DNA from: AC-32 sp963717475
GTDB lineage: Bacteria > Actinomycetota > Thermoleophilia > Gaiellales > Gaiellaceae
Assembly: GCA_963717475.1 (NCBI GenBank)
Contig: OY970337.1
Coordinates: forward strand, 1,054,001-1,118,000
Length of the DNA stretch: 64,000 nucleotides
Direction: 5' to 3'
A program made the position numbers and the translations under genes. A model generated the notes under the pieces. That model was given only the letters and a program-made list of their open reading frames with translations, searched no databases and was not told where the DNA came from. Positions 51,787 to 60,129 of the stretch are shown one piece after another. The stretch's first letter is position 1. Every line of letters begins with the position of its first letter.

Positions 51787-52329
51787 GTGACCGTCACCGA
51801 CCAGGAAACGCCTCCCGTTTCCACCCCACGACTGCCTGAGGAGCTCGTCTCCTCGACCTCGTTCCTCCTGAAGCGGCTCGGCTTCAAGGCCAAGGATCAG
51901 GCGACGCAGGCCTACGAGGGCATGGGCCTCCATCCCTACCACCACGCCGTGCTCGCGGCCCTGGACGAGGGTTCACGCGAGACCCAGGGGGCGATCGCGG
52001 ACGCCCTCGGCTATGACCGCGGCCAGCTCGTCGGCCTGCTCGACGAGCTCGAGGAGCGCGGTCTCGTCGAGCGACAGCGCGATCCCGCCGACCGGCGCCG
52101 GCACATCGTCCGCATGACGGCCGACGGCAAGCGTGCGCTCGCGCGGCTCCGAGGACTGGCCCGCCGCCTGGAGAACGATTTCCTGGCGCCGCTCGACGAG
52201 GCCGAGCGCTCCGAGTTGCACGGCCTGACGCTCCGGCTGGCGCAGCATCACCTACCGCATTGCGCGGGCCGGCTCCCGAGCGGCTCGGGCGGTTCCTCTC
52301 GACGCGAGGCGGGGAAATCCGCAAAATAG
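51787..52329 (+). CDS. MarR-family transcriptional regulator
   Basis: 180 residues: winged helix with LHPYHHAVLAALDEGSRETQ, GAIADALGYDRGQLVGLLDE (recognition helix) and the wing RQRDPADRRRHIVRMTADGK, then a dimerisation helix. Leaderless GTG. Probably represses itself and the adjacent efflux pump until a ligand binds. Confidence 0.9.
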   Translation: MTVTDQETPPVSTPRLPEELVSSTSFLLKRLGFKAKDQATQAYEGMGLHPYHHAVLAALDEGSRETQGAIADALGYDRGQLVGLLDELEERGLVERQRDPADRRRHIVRMTADGKRALARLRGLARRLENDFLAPLDEAERSELHGLTLRLAQHHLPHCAGRLPSGSGGSSRREAGKSAK

Positions 52330-52375
52330 GCCTGCCCGCACTCCCGCGGCCGTCCACGAAGGAGGGTGAGCGACG

Positions 52376-52828
52376 GTGAAGGTCTTCCAGCACGAGCGAC
52401 AGCTTCGAACCAGCGGCGGCTTGGCCGTCCGCGACATCACCGAGGAGGTGCAGGAGGCCGTCCGGGAGAGCGGCGTGGTCGACGGCATCGCGTGCGTCTA
52501 CTCGCCCCACACGACCTGCTGCGTGCGGGTGAACGAGTTCGAGAGCGGCTTCCTGGACGATTTCGCGAACCTCCTCAAGCGCCTCGTCCCGAGCGAGACC
52601 TACTACGCGCACGACGACTGGGACCGGCGCACCGAGAACATCTGCGAAGAGGACATGGACTTCGGCAACGGGCACTCGCACTGCATGGCGATGCTGCTCG
52701 GGACCGCCGGCGAGTCGATTCCGGTGCGCGACGGCGAGCTCTGCCTCGGCACCTGGCAGCGCGTGCTCTTCCTCGAGCTCGACCGCGAGCGCGACCGCCG
52801 CTGGATCGTCCAGGTCGTCGGGACTTAG
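52376..52828 (+). CDS. YjbQ/UPF0047 family protein
   Basis: 150 residues, full domain: GLAVRDITEEVQEAVRES, VYSPHTTCCVRVNEFESG, DFGNGHSHCMAMLLGTAG and the terminal GTWQRVLFLELDRERDRRW. Forms trimers around a metal; some members show thiamine-phosphate synthase activity in cell assays, real role uncertain. GTG with a strong AGGAGGGTG upstream. Confidence 0.9.
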   Translation: MKVFQHERQLRTSGGLAVRDITEEVQEAVRESGVVDGIACVYSPHTTCCVRVNEFESGFLDDFANLLKRLVPSETYYAHDDWDRRTENICEEDMDFGNGHSHCMAMLLGTAGESIPVRDGELCLGTWQRVLFLELDRERDRRWIVQVVGT

Positions 52829-52840
52829 GAAGGCTCCGCG

Positions 52841-53648
52841 TCAGACGGCGGCCGGCGGGCGCAGCACGCCCTGGAGCTGCTCTGCCTGCTGGCGGATCAC
52901 CGCCGTCGAATACCTGAGCTGCTCTTCGCTCGGCGGGGGTGAGCTGAGCCGAAGAGCGCGGTCGGACTGCATCGTCGAGGCGAGCTCGTCGAGCCGCGCG
53001 CGCACGTTGGCGGCAGCGGCACGCGAGGAGTCGTCAGGTGCGCTCGACTCGAGCGCGCGGGCTTCGGAGGCCAGCGCCTCGATCTTGCCGGTCACGACCG
53101 AGCCCTGAGCGACGACGTCGTCCAGCGCGACGAGGGCGCGCCGGTTGAGGTCGGCCGTGGTCTTGCCCCAGGCCTCCGCTCCCGCCTTGCGCCGGTGCAA
53201 GGCCCAGAGAATGATCCCCAGCGCTGCGAGCCCGAGGCCGAGGCCAAGGGCGATCCAGCCCCAGGACGTGCCGCCGGAGTCGGTCTCGGCGGTCGTGGCC
53301 GGCGGAAGAAGTCACCGTGGTCGTCGCGGTCGTGCCGATCACGTGCTGCCGCGTTGTCGTCGGCCCGGGCGACGTCGTGGTGACCGCGGTCGTCGTCGTG
53401 AACGCCGTCGTCGCGGTCTCGGTGAGCGTCTCGGCGGTCGTGACTGCCGTGGTGACCGTCTGTGTCTCGGCGGACCGCGTCGGGAGCTCGCGCGTAGCGG
53501 TGTCGGCGGTCCTCGTTCCGGCCGCACCTGTCCTGGTGCTCAGCGCGCCACTGGTGGTCCCGCCTCCGCAAGCGCCGAGCGCGAAGCCCGTCACCGCCAC
53601 GAGAAGAAGGGCCGGTGCTAGCTTCAGAAGTCGTCCTGGGCCCCCCAC
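52841..53648 (-). pseudogene. Thr-rich putative lipoprotein with one membrane helix, frameshifted
   Basis: About 268 residues if one extra base near 53299-53306 is removed. Signal/lipobox LLLVAVTGFALGACGGG, a ~75-residue linker of almost only Thr, Ala, Val and Glu, then in the other frame a membrane helix (WGWIALGLGLGLAALGIILW) and a cytoplasmic helical domain (AWGKTTADLNRRALVALDDV). GTG 53648 is the best start I find. The linker is probably O-glycosylated or a wall spacer. Function unknown. Confidence 0.65.
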
Positions 53649-53703
53649 GCCGCGAGCGTGGCCGACGCACGCGTCCCGCGCACCATCCCGTTCGGGTGAT
53701 CTG

Positions 53704-54456
53704 TCAGGCGGCCGCGCGGACCGTCGCGCCGTCGAGCTCGAACACGAAGAAGTCCCGGCCGAGCACGGGCACCGCGACGTTGAAGACCGGCACGTCGCCG
53801 ATCGCGCCCTCGAAGCGGCCCGCGTGCGTGTGGCCATGCAGGACGACGTCCGGGCGGTGCTCGGCGATGGGGACGGCAAGCCGGTCGGTGCCGAGGAACG
53901 GCCAGATCCCGCGCGGCTCGCCTTCGAGGGTCGTCACCGTCGGCGAGTAGTGCAGCAGGACGATGCGGTAGTCGCTGCCCTCGACCGCTTCGAGGCCGGC
54001 CTCGAGCGCGTCCACCTCCGCGGTCGTCTCGGCGTAGACCTGGCGCAGGATCGGCTCGCCGAAGTCCGGGAGCTGCGAGTCGGGAAAGCCGCCGACGAAG
54101 CCCTTCAGGCCGACGATCCCGACCGAGGCGCCGTCGACCTCCTCGACCGCCCAGCTGCGGTCGAGGACGCGCACGCCCGCGCCGCTCAGCAAGGCCACGA
54201 TCTCCGGCACCTGGTTGCAGTGCCAGTCGTGGTTGCCGAGAACCGCGTAGAGCGGTACTTCCAGCGGCCGGCAGATCTCGGCGAGCAGCGCCGCCTGCTC
54301 GGGCTCGCCGTACGTCGTCAGGTCGCCCGCGAGCAGCACGATGTCGACGTCGCCGTCGACCGCCCGGAACGCGCCGGCGAGCGCGTCTCTGTTGGCCTCC
54401 TCGGCGTGGACGTCGCCCGCCGCGGCGACACGGATCGGCCTGGGCATGCCCGGCAT
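53704..54456 (-). CDS. Calcineurin-like metallophosphoesterase
   Basis: 250 residues, all metal motifs: AAAGDVHAEE (DxH), LLAGDLTTYG, LGNHDWHCNQ, VLLHYSP and LHGHTHAGRFEG. Length and C-terminus VPVFNVAVPVLGRDFFVFEL resemble the YfcE/Icc-like group. Cytoplasmic. Substrate unknown; separate from the phosphoesterase at 10.3 kb. Confidence 0.8.
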   Translation of the reverse strand: MPGMPRPIRVAAAGDVHAEEANRDALAGAFRAVDGDVDIVLLAGDLTTYGEPEQAALLAEICRPLEVPLYAVLGNHDWHCNQVPEIVALLSGAGVRVLDRSWAVEEVDGASVGIVGLKGFVGGFPDSQLPDFGEPILRQVYAETTAEVDALEAGLEAVEGSDYRIVLLHYSPTVTTLEGEPRGIWPFLGTDRLAVPIAEHRPDVVLHGHTHAGRFEGAIGDVPVFNVAVPVLGRDFFVFELDGATVRAAA

Positions 54457-54477
54457 TCAACCGATTGAGGCCCGGGC

Positions 54478-55056
54478 GTGCCGGGTACGGACGCCCAGAT
54501 GGCCGGCGAAGACATCACCTTCGAGCAGCTGCTCGAGACGCTGAAGAAGGTCTCGGCGCTGATGCGCGAGGCCGACGTGCCGTTCGTCCTGGGCGGCGGC
54601 GTCGCCGTCTGGGCGCGCGGCGGCCCCGAGACCGAGCACGACCTCGACCTCTTCCTCAAGCCGGAAGACGCGGAGCGCGCACTCGAGGCGCTCTCTGCCG
54701 GCGGCCTGCGGCCCGAGAAGCCGCCCGAGAACTGGCTCTACAAGGCGTGGGACGGCGACGTGCTCGTCGACCTGATCTTCGATCCGAGCGGCGTAACGAT
54801 CGACGACGGGTTCCTCTCGCGCGCGCCGGTGACCGAGGTCTACGCGGTGCGGATGCGTGTGCTGCGGCCCGAGGACGTCCTCGTGACGAAGCTCCTCGCG
54901 ATGCGCGAGCACGAGGTCGACTACGAGAGCGTCCTCGAGATCGCGCGCGCCGTACGGGAGCAGATCGACTGGGACGAGGTGCGCTCCCGCACCGAGCACT
55001 CCCCGTACGCCAAGGCGTTCATGACGCTCGTCGACGAGCTCGAGGTCAGCGCCTGA
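54478..55056 (+). CDS. Nucleotidyltransferase-fold protein
   Basis: 192 residues from GTG 54478 (ATG 54499 also possible). MNT-like core: VPFVLGGGVAVWARGG followed by TEHDLDLFLKPEDAERALEA (paired Asps), then LVDLIFDPSG and a helical C-terminus with EDVLVTKLLAMREHEVDYES. Such proteins add nucleotides to small molecules or proteins, or act as antitoxin-like enzymes; no HEPN partner is adjacent. Confidence 0.7.
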   Translation: MPGTDAQMAGEDITFEQLLETLKKVSALMREADVPFVLGGGVAVWARGGPETEHDLDLFLKPEDAERALEALSAGGLRPEKPPENWLYKAWDGDVLVDLIFDPSGVTIDDGFLSRAPVTEVYAVRMRVLRPEDVLVTKLLAMREHEVDYESVLEIARAVREQIDWDEVRSRTEHSPYAKAFMTLVDELEVSA

Positions 55057-55074
55057 CGGGGGAAGGTACGCGGC

Positions 55075-56124
55075 TTACGCGACGTCCTTGAGCGCCTCGA
55101 TCTCGCGGTGCACCGCGAGCTGCTCGAGGGCGTTCGCCTCGATCTGGCGCACCCGCTCGCGCGTGATCCCGAGCTGGCGGCCGATCGACTCGAGCGAAGC
55201 CGGGTCGCGGTCGCCGTTCAGGCCGTAGCGGAGCTTCAGCACCTCGCGATCGCGGTCCGGCAGGTCGGCCAGCGCGCGGTGCAGCAGGCTCTGCTCGAGG
55301 CTGACCGAGATCTCCTCCTCGGGCGCGGGCTGCTCGCTCGCGAACAGGTCGCCGAGGGCGCCTTCGCCCTCTTCGCCGATCGGCCGGTCGAGACTCGTCA
55401 CCGCGCGCGCCGCGGAGCGCACCTCGCGCACCTGCTTCAGCGGCAGCTTGGCGTGCTTGGCGACCTCCTCCTCGGTCGGCGGGCGGCCGAGCTTCGGAGT
55501 GAGCTCGCGCTCCGCGCGGCCGATCCGCTGCTCGCGCTCGGCGATGTGGACCGGGATCCGGATCGTGCGTGACTTGTTCGCGACCCCGCGCTGCACGGCC
55601 TGGCGGATCCACCAGGTGGCGTACGTCGAGAACTTGAACCCCTTGCGCCAGTCGAACTTCTCGACCGCCCGGATGAGCCCGATGATCCCTTCCTGGATCA
55701 GGTCGAGCAGCGAGAGGCCATGGCCCTGGTAGCGCTTTGCGATCGACACGACCAGGCGGAGGTTGGAGTTGATCATCCGTTCCTTCGCCTCCATGTCGCC
55801 GCGCTCGATCCGCTTCGCGAGCTCGACCTCCTCCTGCGCTGTCAGGAGCGGCCAGCGGCCGGCCTCGTTGAGGAAGAGCTGCAAGGCATCCGTCGTCGCG
55901 ACCGCGAGGTCGCCGTTCACGTACGTCGGCTGCTCGGTCTCACGGCCGCAGTCGTCGCTCACCTCGACCCCGCGCTCGTCGAGCTGCTCGTAGAGGCCCC
56001 GGACGTCCTCGTCGTCGAGCTCGTGCTCGGCTGCGAACTCATTGAAGCGAGAGAGGTTGACGCAACCCTGGCGCTCTCCCTCTGCGATCAGCGTCTCGAT
56101 TGACTCCTGGAGATTTTCGGTCAT
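55075..56124 (-). CDS. Principal-type sigma-70 factor (RpoD/SigA-like)
   Basis: 349 residues. Region 1.1-like start (LIAEGERQGCVNLSRFNEFA), region 1.2 (DALQLFLNEAGRWPLLTAQE), 2.1-2.4 (INSNLRLVVSIAKRYQGHGL; KFSTYATWWIRQAVQRGVAN), region 3 (GRPPTEEEVAKHAKLPL) and 4.2 (GITRERVRQIEANALEQL). A region 1.1 and region 2.4 of the housekeeping type suggest the principal or a near-principal factor. Relevant to the TANNNT -10 boxes seen throughout. Confidence 0.9.
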   Translation of the reverse strand: MTENLQESIETLIAEGERQGCVNLSRFNEFAAEHELDDEDVRGLYEQLDERGVEVSDDCGRETEQPTYVNGDLAVATTDALQLFLNEAGRWPLLTAQEEVELAKRIERGDMEAKERMINSNLRLVVSIAKRYQGHGLSLLDLIQEGIIGLIRAVEKFDWRKGFKFSTYATWWIRQAVQRGVANKSRTIRIPVHIAEREQRIGRAERELTPKLGRPPTEEEVAKHAKLPLKQVREVRSAARAVTSLDRPIGEEGEGALGDLFASEQPAPEEEISVSLEQSLLHRALADLPDRDREVLKLRYGLNGDRDPASLESIGRQLGITRERVRQIEANALEQLAVHREIEALKDVA

Positions 56125-56174
56125 GGGTTCCTGTTATCCCGGAACGCGCTCCTATAACGCGATGTTCCAAGAGC

Positions 56175-56735
56175 CTAGAGCAAGCCGCAGGAGCGCGCAG
56201 TGTTCGGCCACGGGTAGAAGCCGCGCGTGCGGTGGGCGCGTTCGGCGACCCACATCTGCTCCAGCGCCGACCACCGGTTCGCCAGACCGCGGCGCAGCAG
56301 GAGGGCCGGCGCGTAGGTGCGCATGAAGCCACGGTCCATCTGCAGGCCGCCCCAGTACGGATCGCCGGAGTCGCCCCAGCTCCCCTCGAAGCGGTGGATG
56401 CAGAGCCATTGCGCCTTGTGCGGCGGATTCTTCGCGGCCCTGAGCATGCGGCGGGCCTGCCGGTTCCAGTAGCGGAGCGCGCGCGGGCTCGCCAGCGGCG
56501 CGGCTAACTTCGAATGGCGCTTTCCGATGATCGACTGCCAGTGCCAGGCGGTGGCCCGCAGCCGGAGCGTACGCCGCGGGTTGACGTGCCTGGGCTTGAG
56601 CTTCGCGCGCGGGATCGCCCGCTTGGGCACGTGATGCGCGCGCAGGGTTGCCGCCGACAGGCTCGAGAGCGTGCCGCCCACGACCAGGGCGAGCGTGAGC
56701 ACGAGCACCGCCAGCAGAACACGTTTTTCGTCCAT
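56175..56735 (-). CDS. Rpf/transglycosylase-like secreted cell-wall hydrolase
   Basis: 186 residues. Signal anchor (VLLAVLVLTLALVVGGTLSS), a basic linker, then a lysozyme-like domain: QWLCIHRFEGSWGDSGDPYW with the candidate catalytic Glu, GGLQMDRGFMRTYAP, and EQMWVAERAHRTRGFYPWPN plus two cysteines. Similar to resuscitation-promoting-factor domains that cut peptidoglycan glycan. Has a Shine-Dalgarno (GAGGGGGG) and a ~200-nt upstream region. Confidence 0.75.
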   Translation of the reverse strand: MDEKRVLLAVLVLTLALVVGGTLSSLSAATLRAHHVPKRAIPRAKLKPRHVNPRRTLRLRATAWHWQSIIGKRHSKLAAPLASPRALRYWNRQARRMLRAAKNPPHKAQWLCIHRFEGSWGDSGDPYWGGLQMDRGFMRTYAPALLLRRGLANRWSALEQMWVAERAHRTRGFYPWPNTARSCGLL

Positions 56736-56936
56736 GCAAAAGACCCCCCTCGAGAAGTCGCGTGCGAATCGGCTCTCCCGGGAACGCGTCGGCGGACGGC
56801 GCGAGATCGTGCTCCCAGGGCCTGGTTTGGCCTTTGGTACCGAGCGTTCTAGACGGTGAAACCTGTTGCTGGTTAGCGGTGCTCGTGCGCGTCGGCACGA
56901 AGTTCCACGCGAAACCGCTTGCTAGCGTCGAAAGTC
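56736..56936. other. Long divergent intergenic region
   Basis: 201 bp between the Rpf-like gene and an MFS gene, long for this genome. It has small inverted repeats (for example GGTTTCACC/GGTGAAACC context near 56855-56865 and AGGCC/GGCCT near 56818-56832). A 5' regulatory RNA ahead of the wall hydrolase is possible, but I could not match a known class. Confidence 0.35.
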
Positions 56937-58066
56937 GTGCGCCGTCTCCTCCTGCTGCTGAGCGCCGTTGTCGCCGTGGACACGATGTTCTACACGGCGC
57001 TTGCGCCGCTTCTCCCCCACTTCGCCTCCGCCTACGGGCTGGGCAAGGGCGGCGCCGGGGCGCTCACGGCGGCCTACGCAGCCGGCGTGCTCGCCGCGTC
57101 GGTTCCCGGCGGGCTCGTCGCCTCTCGGTTCGGCGCGAAGCGGGCGGTTTTGATCGGCGTCGCGGCGACGGCATTCGCCACGCTCGCGTTCGGCCTCGCC
57201 GGAAGCGTCTGGGTGCTCGCGGTCGCACGGCTCGCGCAGGGGCTCGGCAGCGCGTTCTCCTGGGCGGGCGCGCTCGCCTGGCTCGTCGGCTCGGCTCCGC
57301 CCGGACGGCGCGGCGCGCTGATCGGCACCGCGATGGGCTCGGCGGTCTTCGGGGCGCTGCTGGGGCCTGCTCTCGGCGCTGCTGCGACCGTGATCGGGAT
57401 CAGGGCCGCCTTCGTCGCCGTCAGCGGCGTAGGGCTCGTCCTGTGTGGCTTCCTCGCGGCGATGCCCGGCGCGAGGGCGCAGCCGCAGCGGCTCTCGGCG
57501 CTGCGCCGGGTGGACGCTCCGCTGGCGGCCGCCCTGTGGCTCGTCGTCCTCCCCGCCCTGTTGTTCGGCGTTCTCACGGTGCTCGTTCCGCTGAAGCTGC
57601 ACGCGAACGGGTGGAGCGGCGCCGCGATCGGGGCGCTCTTCTTCGTGACCGCCGCGCTCGAGACTGCGTGGAACCCGGTACTGGGGCACCTGAGCGACGT
57701 GCGCGGGCGGCTCTTCCCGCTCCGCTTCGCGCTCGTCGGCTCGATCGCGGTCTCCGTTGCCCTCGCCTGGGCCAACGCGAGCGCGCTCGTCGCCGTGCTG
57801 GTCGTGGTCGCCGGGATCGCGTACGGAACCTTCTACACGCCGGGATGGCGCTGGTCTCCGACGGCGCCGAGCGGGCGGGAATCGCGCAGGGCCTTGCGTT
57901 CGGCGTCATGAACCTCGCGTGGGCGGCGGGCGCGGCCACGGGGCCCGCCGTGGGCGGTGCTTTGGGCCAGTCGTTCGGCGACGTCCTTCCCTATCTGTTG
58001 CTCGCCGCGCTCTGCCTGGCGACCCTCGTCTACTCCCAGCCGAGGTTGCGCCCGAGGAGCGCGTAA
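56937..58066 (+). pseudogene. MFS transporter, frameshifted
   Basis: About 376 residues and 12 helices once a missing base near 57843 is supplied. VVAVDTMFYTALAPLLPHFA (helix 1), GGLVASRFGAKRAVLIGVAA (motif A), GSAFSWAGALAWLVGSAPPG. Frame 1 reads to GTFYTPG and then loses homology; the rest (MALVSDGAERAGIAQGLAFG to SQPRLRPRSA) is in the next frame. CCGGGG to CCGGG would explain it. GTG start 8 nt after TAGCGT. Substrate unknown. Confidence 0.8.
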
Positions 58067-58836
58067 AGCCGCTCGTTCGGCTCGGCGAACTCCCCGGCCA
58101 GCCGGCTGCGCGTCTCGGGCCGCATCGGCTCGTACTGCCGCTCGAAGACACGCGGGTAGGCGTCGAGGTGGTGCGGCGGCGCGCCGATGAAGTCGAGCAC
58201 GCGCGCATAGGTTCCGTCGGGGTCGCCGCCGAGATCGTCGCTCGGGAGCACCAGAAGCTGTTCCCGCGGAAAGACCCCCAGCCAGCGCTCGATCTGCTCT
58301 GCGTAGAGGCCGCGCGCGCGGTACGTGTAGTTCCACCACGCGTGGCTGAAGTAGGCGGGGTCGACGCGCATGCGCTCCTCCTCGCCGCGGAGCCGGTCGT
58401 CCTCGGCGGCGAGCGCGTCCTCGAACGAGAGCTCCTCCCGGCCGAGCGCGACCTCGTGCTGGTAGTGAGAGAAGGCGCGGTCGACCGGATTGCGGACGAG
58501 CGCGATCAGCCTCGCCTCGGGGAGCAGCTCGCGGACTCGTTCCGGGGCGAGCGGATGGAAGAGGTAGCTCGGGCTCGCCTCGCCCACGAGACCGCGGGCG
58601 CGCAGGCGGTTGGGGAAGTTGCCGCGGTACCACGCCTCGCCGCGCGCGTAGTGGCGGTCGAAGAAGCTGACCTCCTTCCAGGACGGGCCCGTGATCTCCG
58701 GGTGGCGGCGCAGGTACGCGTAGAGGGCGGTCGTCCCAGCCTTCTGGGCCCCGAGGACGAGGAAGTCGGGCAGCGGCCGCAAGGGTGCCGTGGCACGGCC
58801 GTACGTCCAGATCGCGTTGCGGACGACCACGCGCAC
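58030..58836 (-). CDS. PAPS-dependent sulfotransferase 1
   Basis: 268 residues. 5'-phosphosulfate loop FLVLGAQKAGTTALYAYLRR, 3'-phosphate region LIALVRNPVDRAFSHYQHEV, and WKEVSFFDRHYARG. The family transfers sulfate to carbohydrates or small molecules. GTG start. The tail overlaps the convergent MFS gene by 37 bp. A second sulfotransferase lies 49 bp upstream on the same strand. Confidence 0.85.
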   Translation of the reverse strand: MRVVVRNAIWTYGRATAPLRPLPDFLVLGAQKAGTTALYAYLRRHPEITGPSWKEVSFFDRHYARGEAWYRGNFPNRLRARGLVGEASPSYLFHPLAPERVRELLPEARLIALVRNPVDRAFSHYQHEVALGREELSFEDALAAEDDRLRGEEERMRVDPAYFSHAWWNYTYRARGLYAEQIERWLGVFPREQLLVLPSDDLGGDPDGTYARVLDFIGAPPHHLDAYPRVFERQYEPMRPETRSRLAGEFAEPNERLYALLGRNLGWE

Positions 58837-58885
58837 CGGGTCCGGGATCGTCGGGACGAGCGTGGCCAGGTTGCGACTAGCAGGT

Positions 58886-59731
58886 CTACGAATAGCCGAG
58901 CTCCTGCATCAGCTCCGCGGCCTCGGCCTCGATCTCGTCGACTTGCTGCGGGGTGAGGTTGCGGTGCCAGCGGCCTACGGACTCGGCGTGCATCCCGCCG
59001 AGCGCCTCGGCGAGCAGGACCGGGTCGGCGCCGATGTGGGCCGCGAGCGGCTCGGAAGCGGTCTCCGGGTCCGCCGCCAGCGCCTCGTAGCGCACCTCGA
59101 CCGTGCTCGACGGAGCTCCCTGCGCGGCGGTGACGTAGCGCCGCCAGGCCCACGCGGCCCGGCGCGCCTCGCTCGCGGCGTCGAACTCGTCGCGGCGCTC
59201 CGCCTCGACCCAGAAGCGAGCGTAGTGCCCGTACGGAATACCGACGTCGTCCTGCCCGGGCCGTCCTTCCCGCAGCCAGCCCTTCTGCAGGAGCGACGCG
59301 GCCACGTCGCGCGGGTCGCGGATCATGTGCACGACCGCCGCCTGCGGGTACGCGCGAAGCGCCGCCGGCAGCACGAATGCCGTCTCGGGCGACTGCTCGA
59401 CTGCACGCAGCCCGCGCACGAGGCCGAAGCGCCGTACGCGCTCGAGCCTGCGGCGCAGCTCGGCGGCAGCCGTTTCCTCGTCGGTGCCCGCGAGCTCGGG
59501 AATCGCAGCCTTCCAGGGACCGAGCTCGCCGAGGTCGGTGAAGCCCGGCACGCGCCCGATCGAGCCGGCGACGAAGGTCGTCCCCGACCTCGGCGAGCCG
59601 AGCACGAACACCGGCCGCTCCGAGGCGGCGCCGTCGTCACGGAAGGCCCGCTGGCCTGATCGCACGAGGATGCGCGCGACCGCTGCGCTGTAGAGACGCA
59701 GGTTCCGTGCGGCTCCGGGCGGCGCGGCCAA
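58886..59731 (-). CDS. PAPS-dependent sulfotransferase 2
   Basis: 281 residues from TTG 59731, supported by TAGTCT 8 nt upstream. VFVLGSPRSGTTFVAGSIGR is the phosphosulfate loop and VVHMIRDPRDVAASLLQKGW the 3'-phosphate site. C-terminal MHAESVGRWHRNLTPQQVDE matches the family. Works probably with sulfotransferase 1 on an exported glycan or lipid; substrate unknown. Confidence 0.8.
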   Translation of the reverse strand: MAAPPGAARNLRLYSAAVARILVRSGQRAFRDDGAASERPVFVLGSPRSGTTFVAGSIGRVPGFTDLGELGPWKAAIPELAGTDEETAAAELRRRLERVRRFGLVRGLRAVEQSPETAFVLPAALRAYPQAAVVHMIRDPRDVAASLLQKGWLREGRPGQDDVGIPYGHYARFWVEAERRDEFDAASEARRAAWAWRRYVTAAQGAPSSTVEVRYEALAADPETASEPLAAHIGADPVLLAEALGGMHAESVGRWHRNLTPQQVDEIEAEAAELMQELGYS

Positions 59732-59742
59732 GGCGCCGAAGA

Positions 59743-60111
59743 CTAGCGCCCGGCCAGCGCCCGAACCGCGTCCTCGAGACCGTCGCAGACCGCGTCTGCG
59801 ACGAAGACCGTCCACGGATGCGGCTTGCGCCCGCCGGTCCAGACCACGACCGGCCGCCCGATCGCGTGAGCGTGCCAGGCCTCCATCGCCGTGCCCTCGT
59901 CAGGTTCTCCGAAGTCGGCGAGAACGGCGTCGCACGACTCGATGTCCTCGAGGTCTCCTTCCACGATCTCGGCCTCGTTCCCATCAGTGCGGCCGCGGAA
60001 GTCGCGCCGCATCGGATCGACGGGCTCCCAGCCGAGCTCCTCGACGAGCGCCTTGGCGCGGCGGCGGTACTCGTCTGCGAAGGGCGGACCGGCGAGGTAG
60101 ACGCGCGGCAC
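59743..60111 (-). CDS. Nucleoside 2-deoxyribosyltransferase-like protein
   Basis: 122 residues from GTG 60111. VYLAGPPFADEYRRRAKALV, EIVEGDLEDIESCDAVLADF and EPDEGTAMEAWHAHAIGRPV are the family's substrate and catalytic (Glu) segments. Exchanges bases on deoxyribonucleosides or acts on modified nucleosides. GTG lies 6 nt after TACTGT, which overlaps the -10 of divergent queF. Confidence 0.85.
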   Translation of the reverse strand: MPRVYLAGPPFADEYRRRAKALVEELGWEPVDPMRRDFRGRTDGNEAEIVEGDLEDIESCDAVLADFGEPDEGTAMEAWHAHAIGRPVVVWTGGRKPHPWTVFVADAVCDGLEDAVRALAGR

Positions 60112-60116
60112 GCGCG

Positions 60117-60123
60117 TACAGTA
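60117..60123. promoter_or_regulatory. Shared bidirectional -10 for queF and the deoxyribosyltransferase gene
   Basis: TACAGTA reads TACAGT on plus (60117-60122, 7 nt before ATG 60130) and TACTGT on minus (60123-60118, 6 nt before GTG 60111). One symmetric 7-bp element appears to serve both leaderless genes. Confidence 0.65.
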
Positions 60124-60129
60124 CGCAGC

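Noticed and set aside
56736..56936. A c-di-AMP (ydaO-type) riboswitch ahead of the Rpf-like hydrolase
   Set aside because: The gene type and long leader are right, and CGCTAACC occurs, but I could not line up the conserved core and pseudoknot segments by eye. A covariance-model search would decide.
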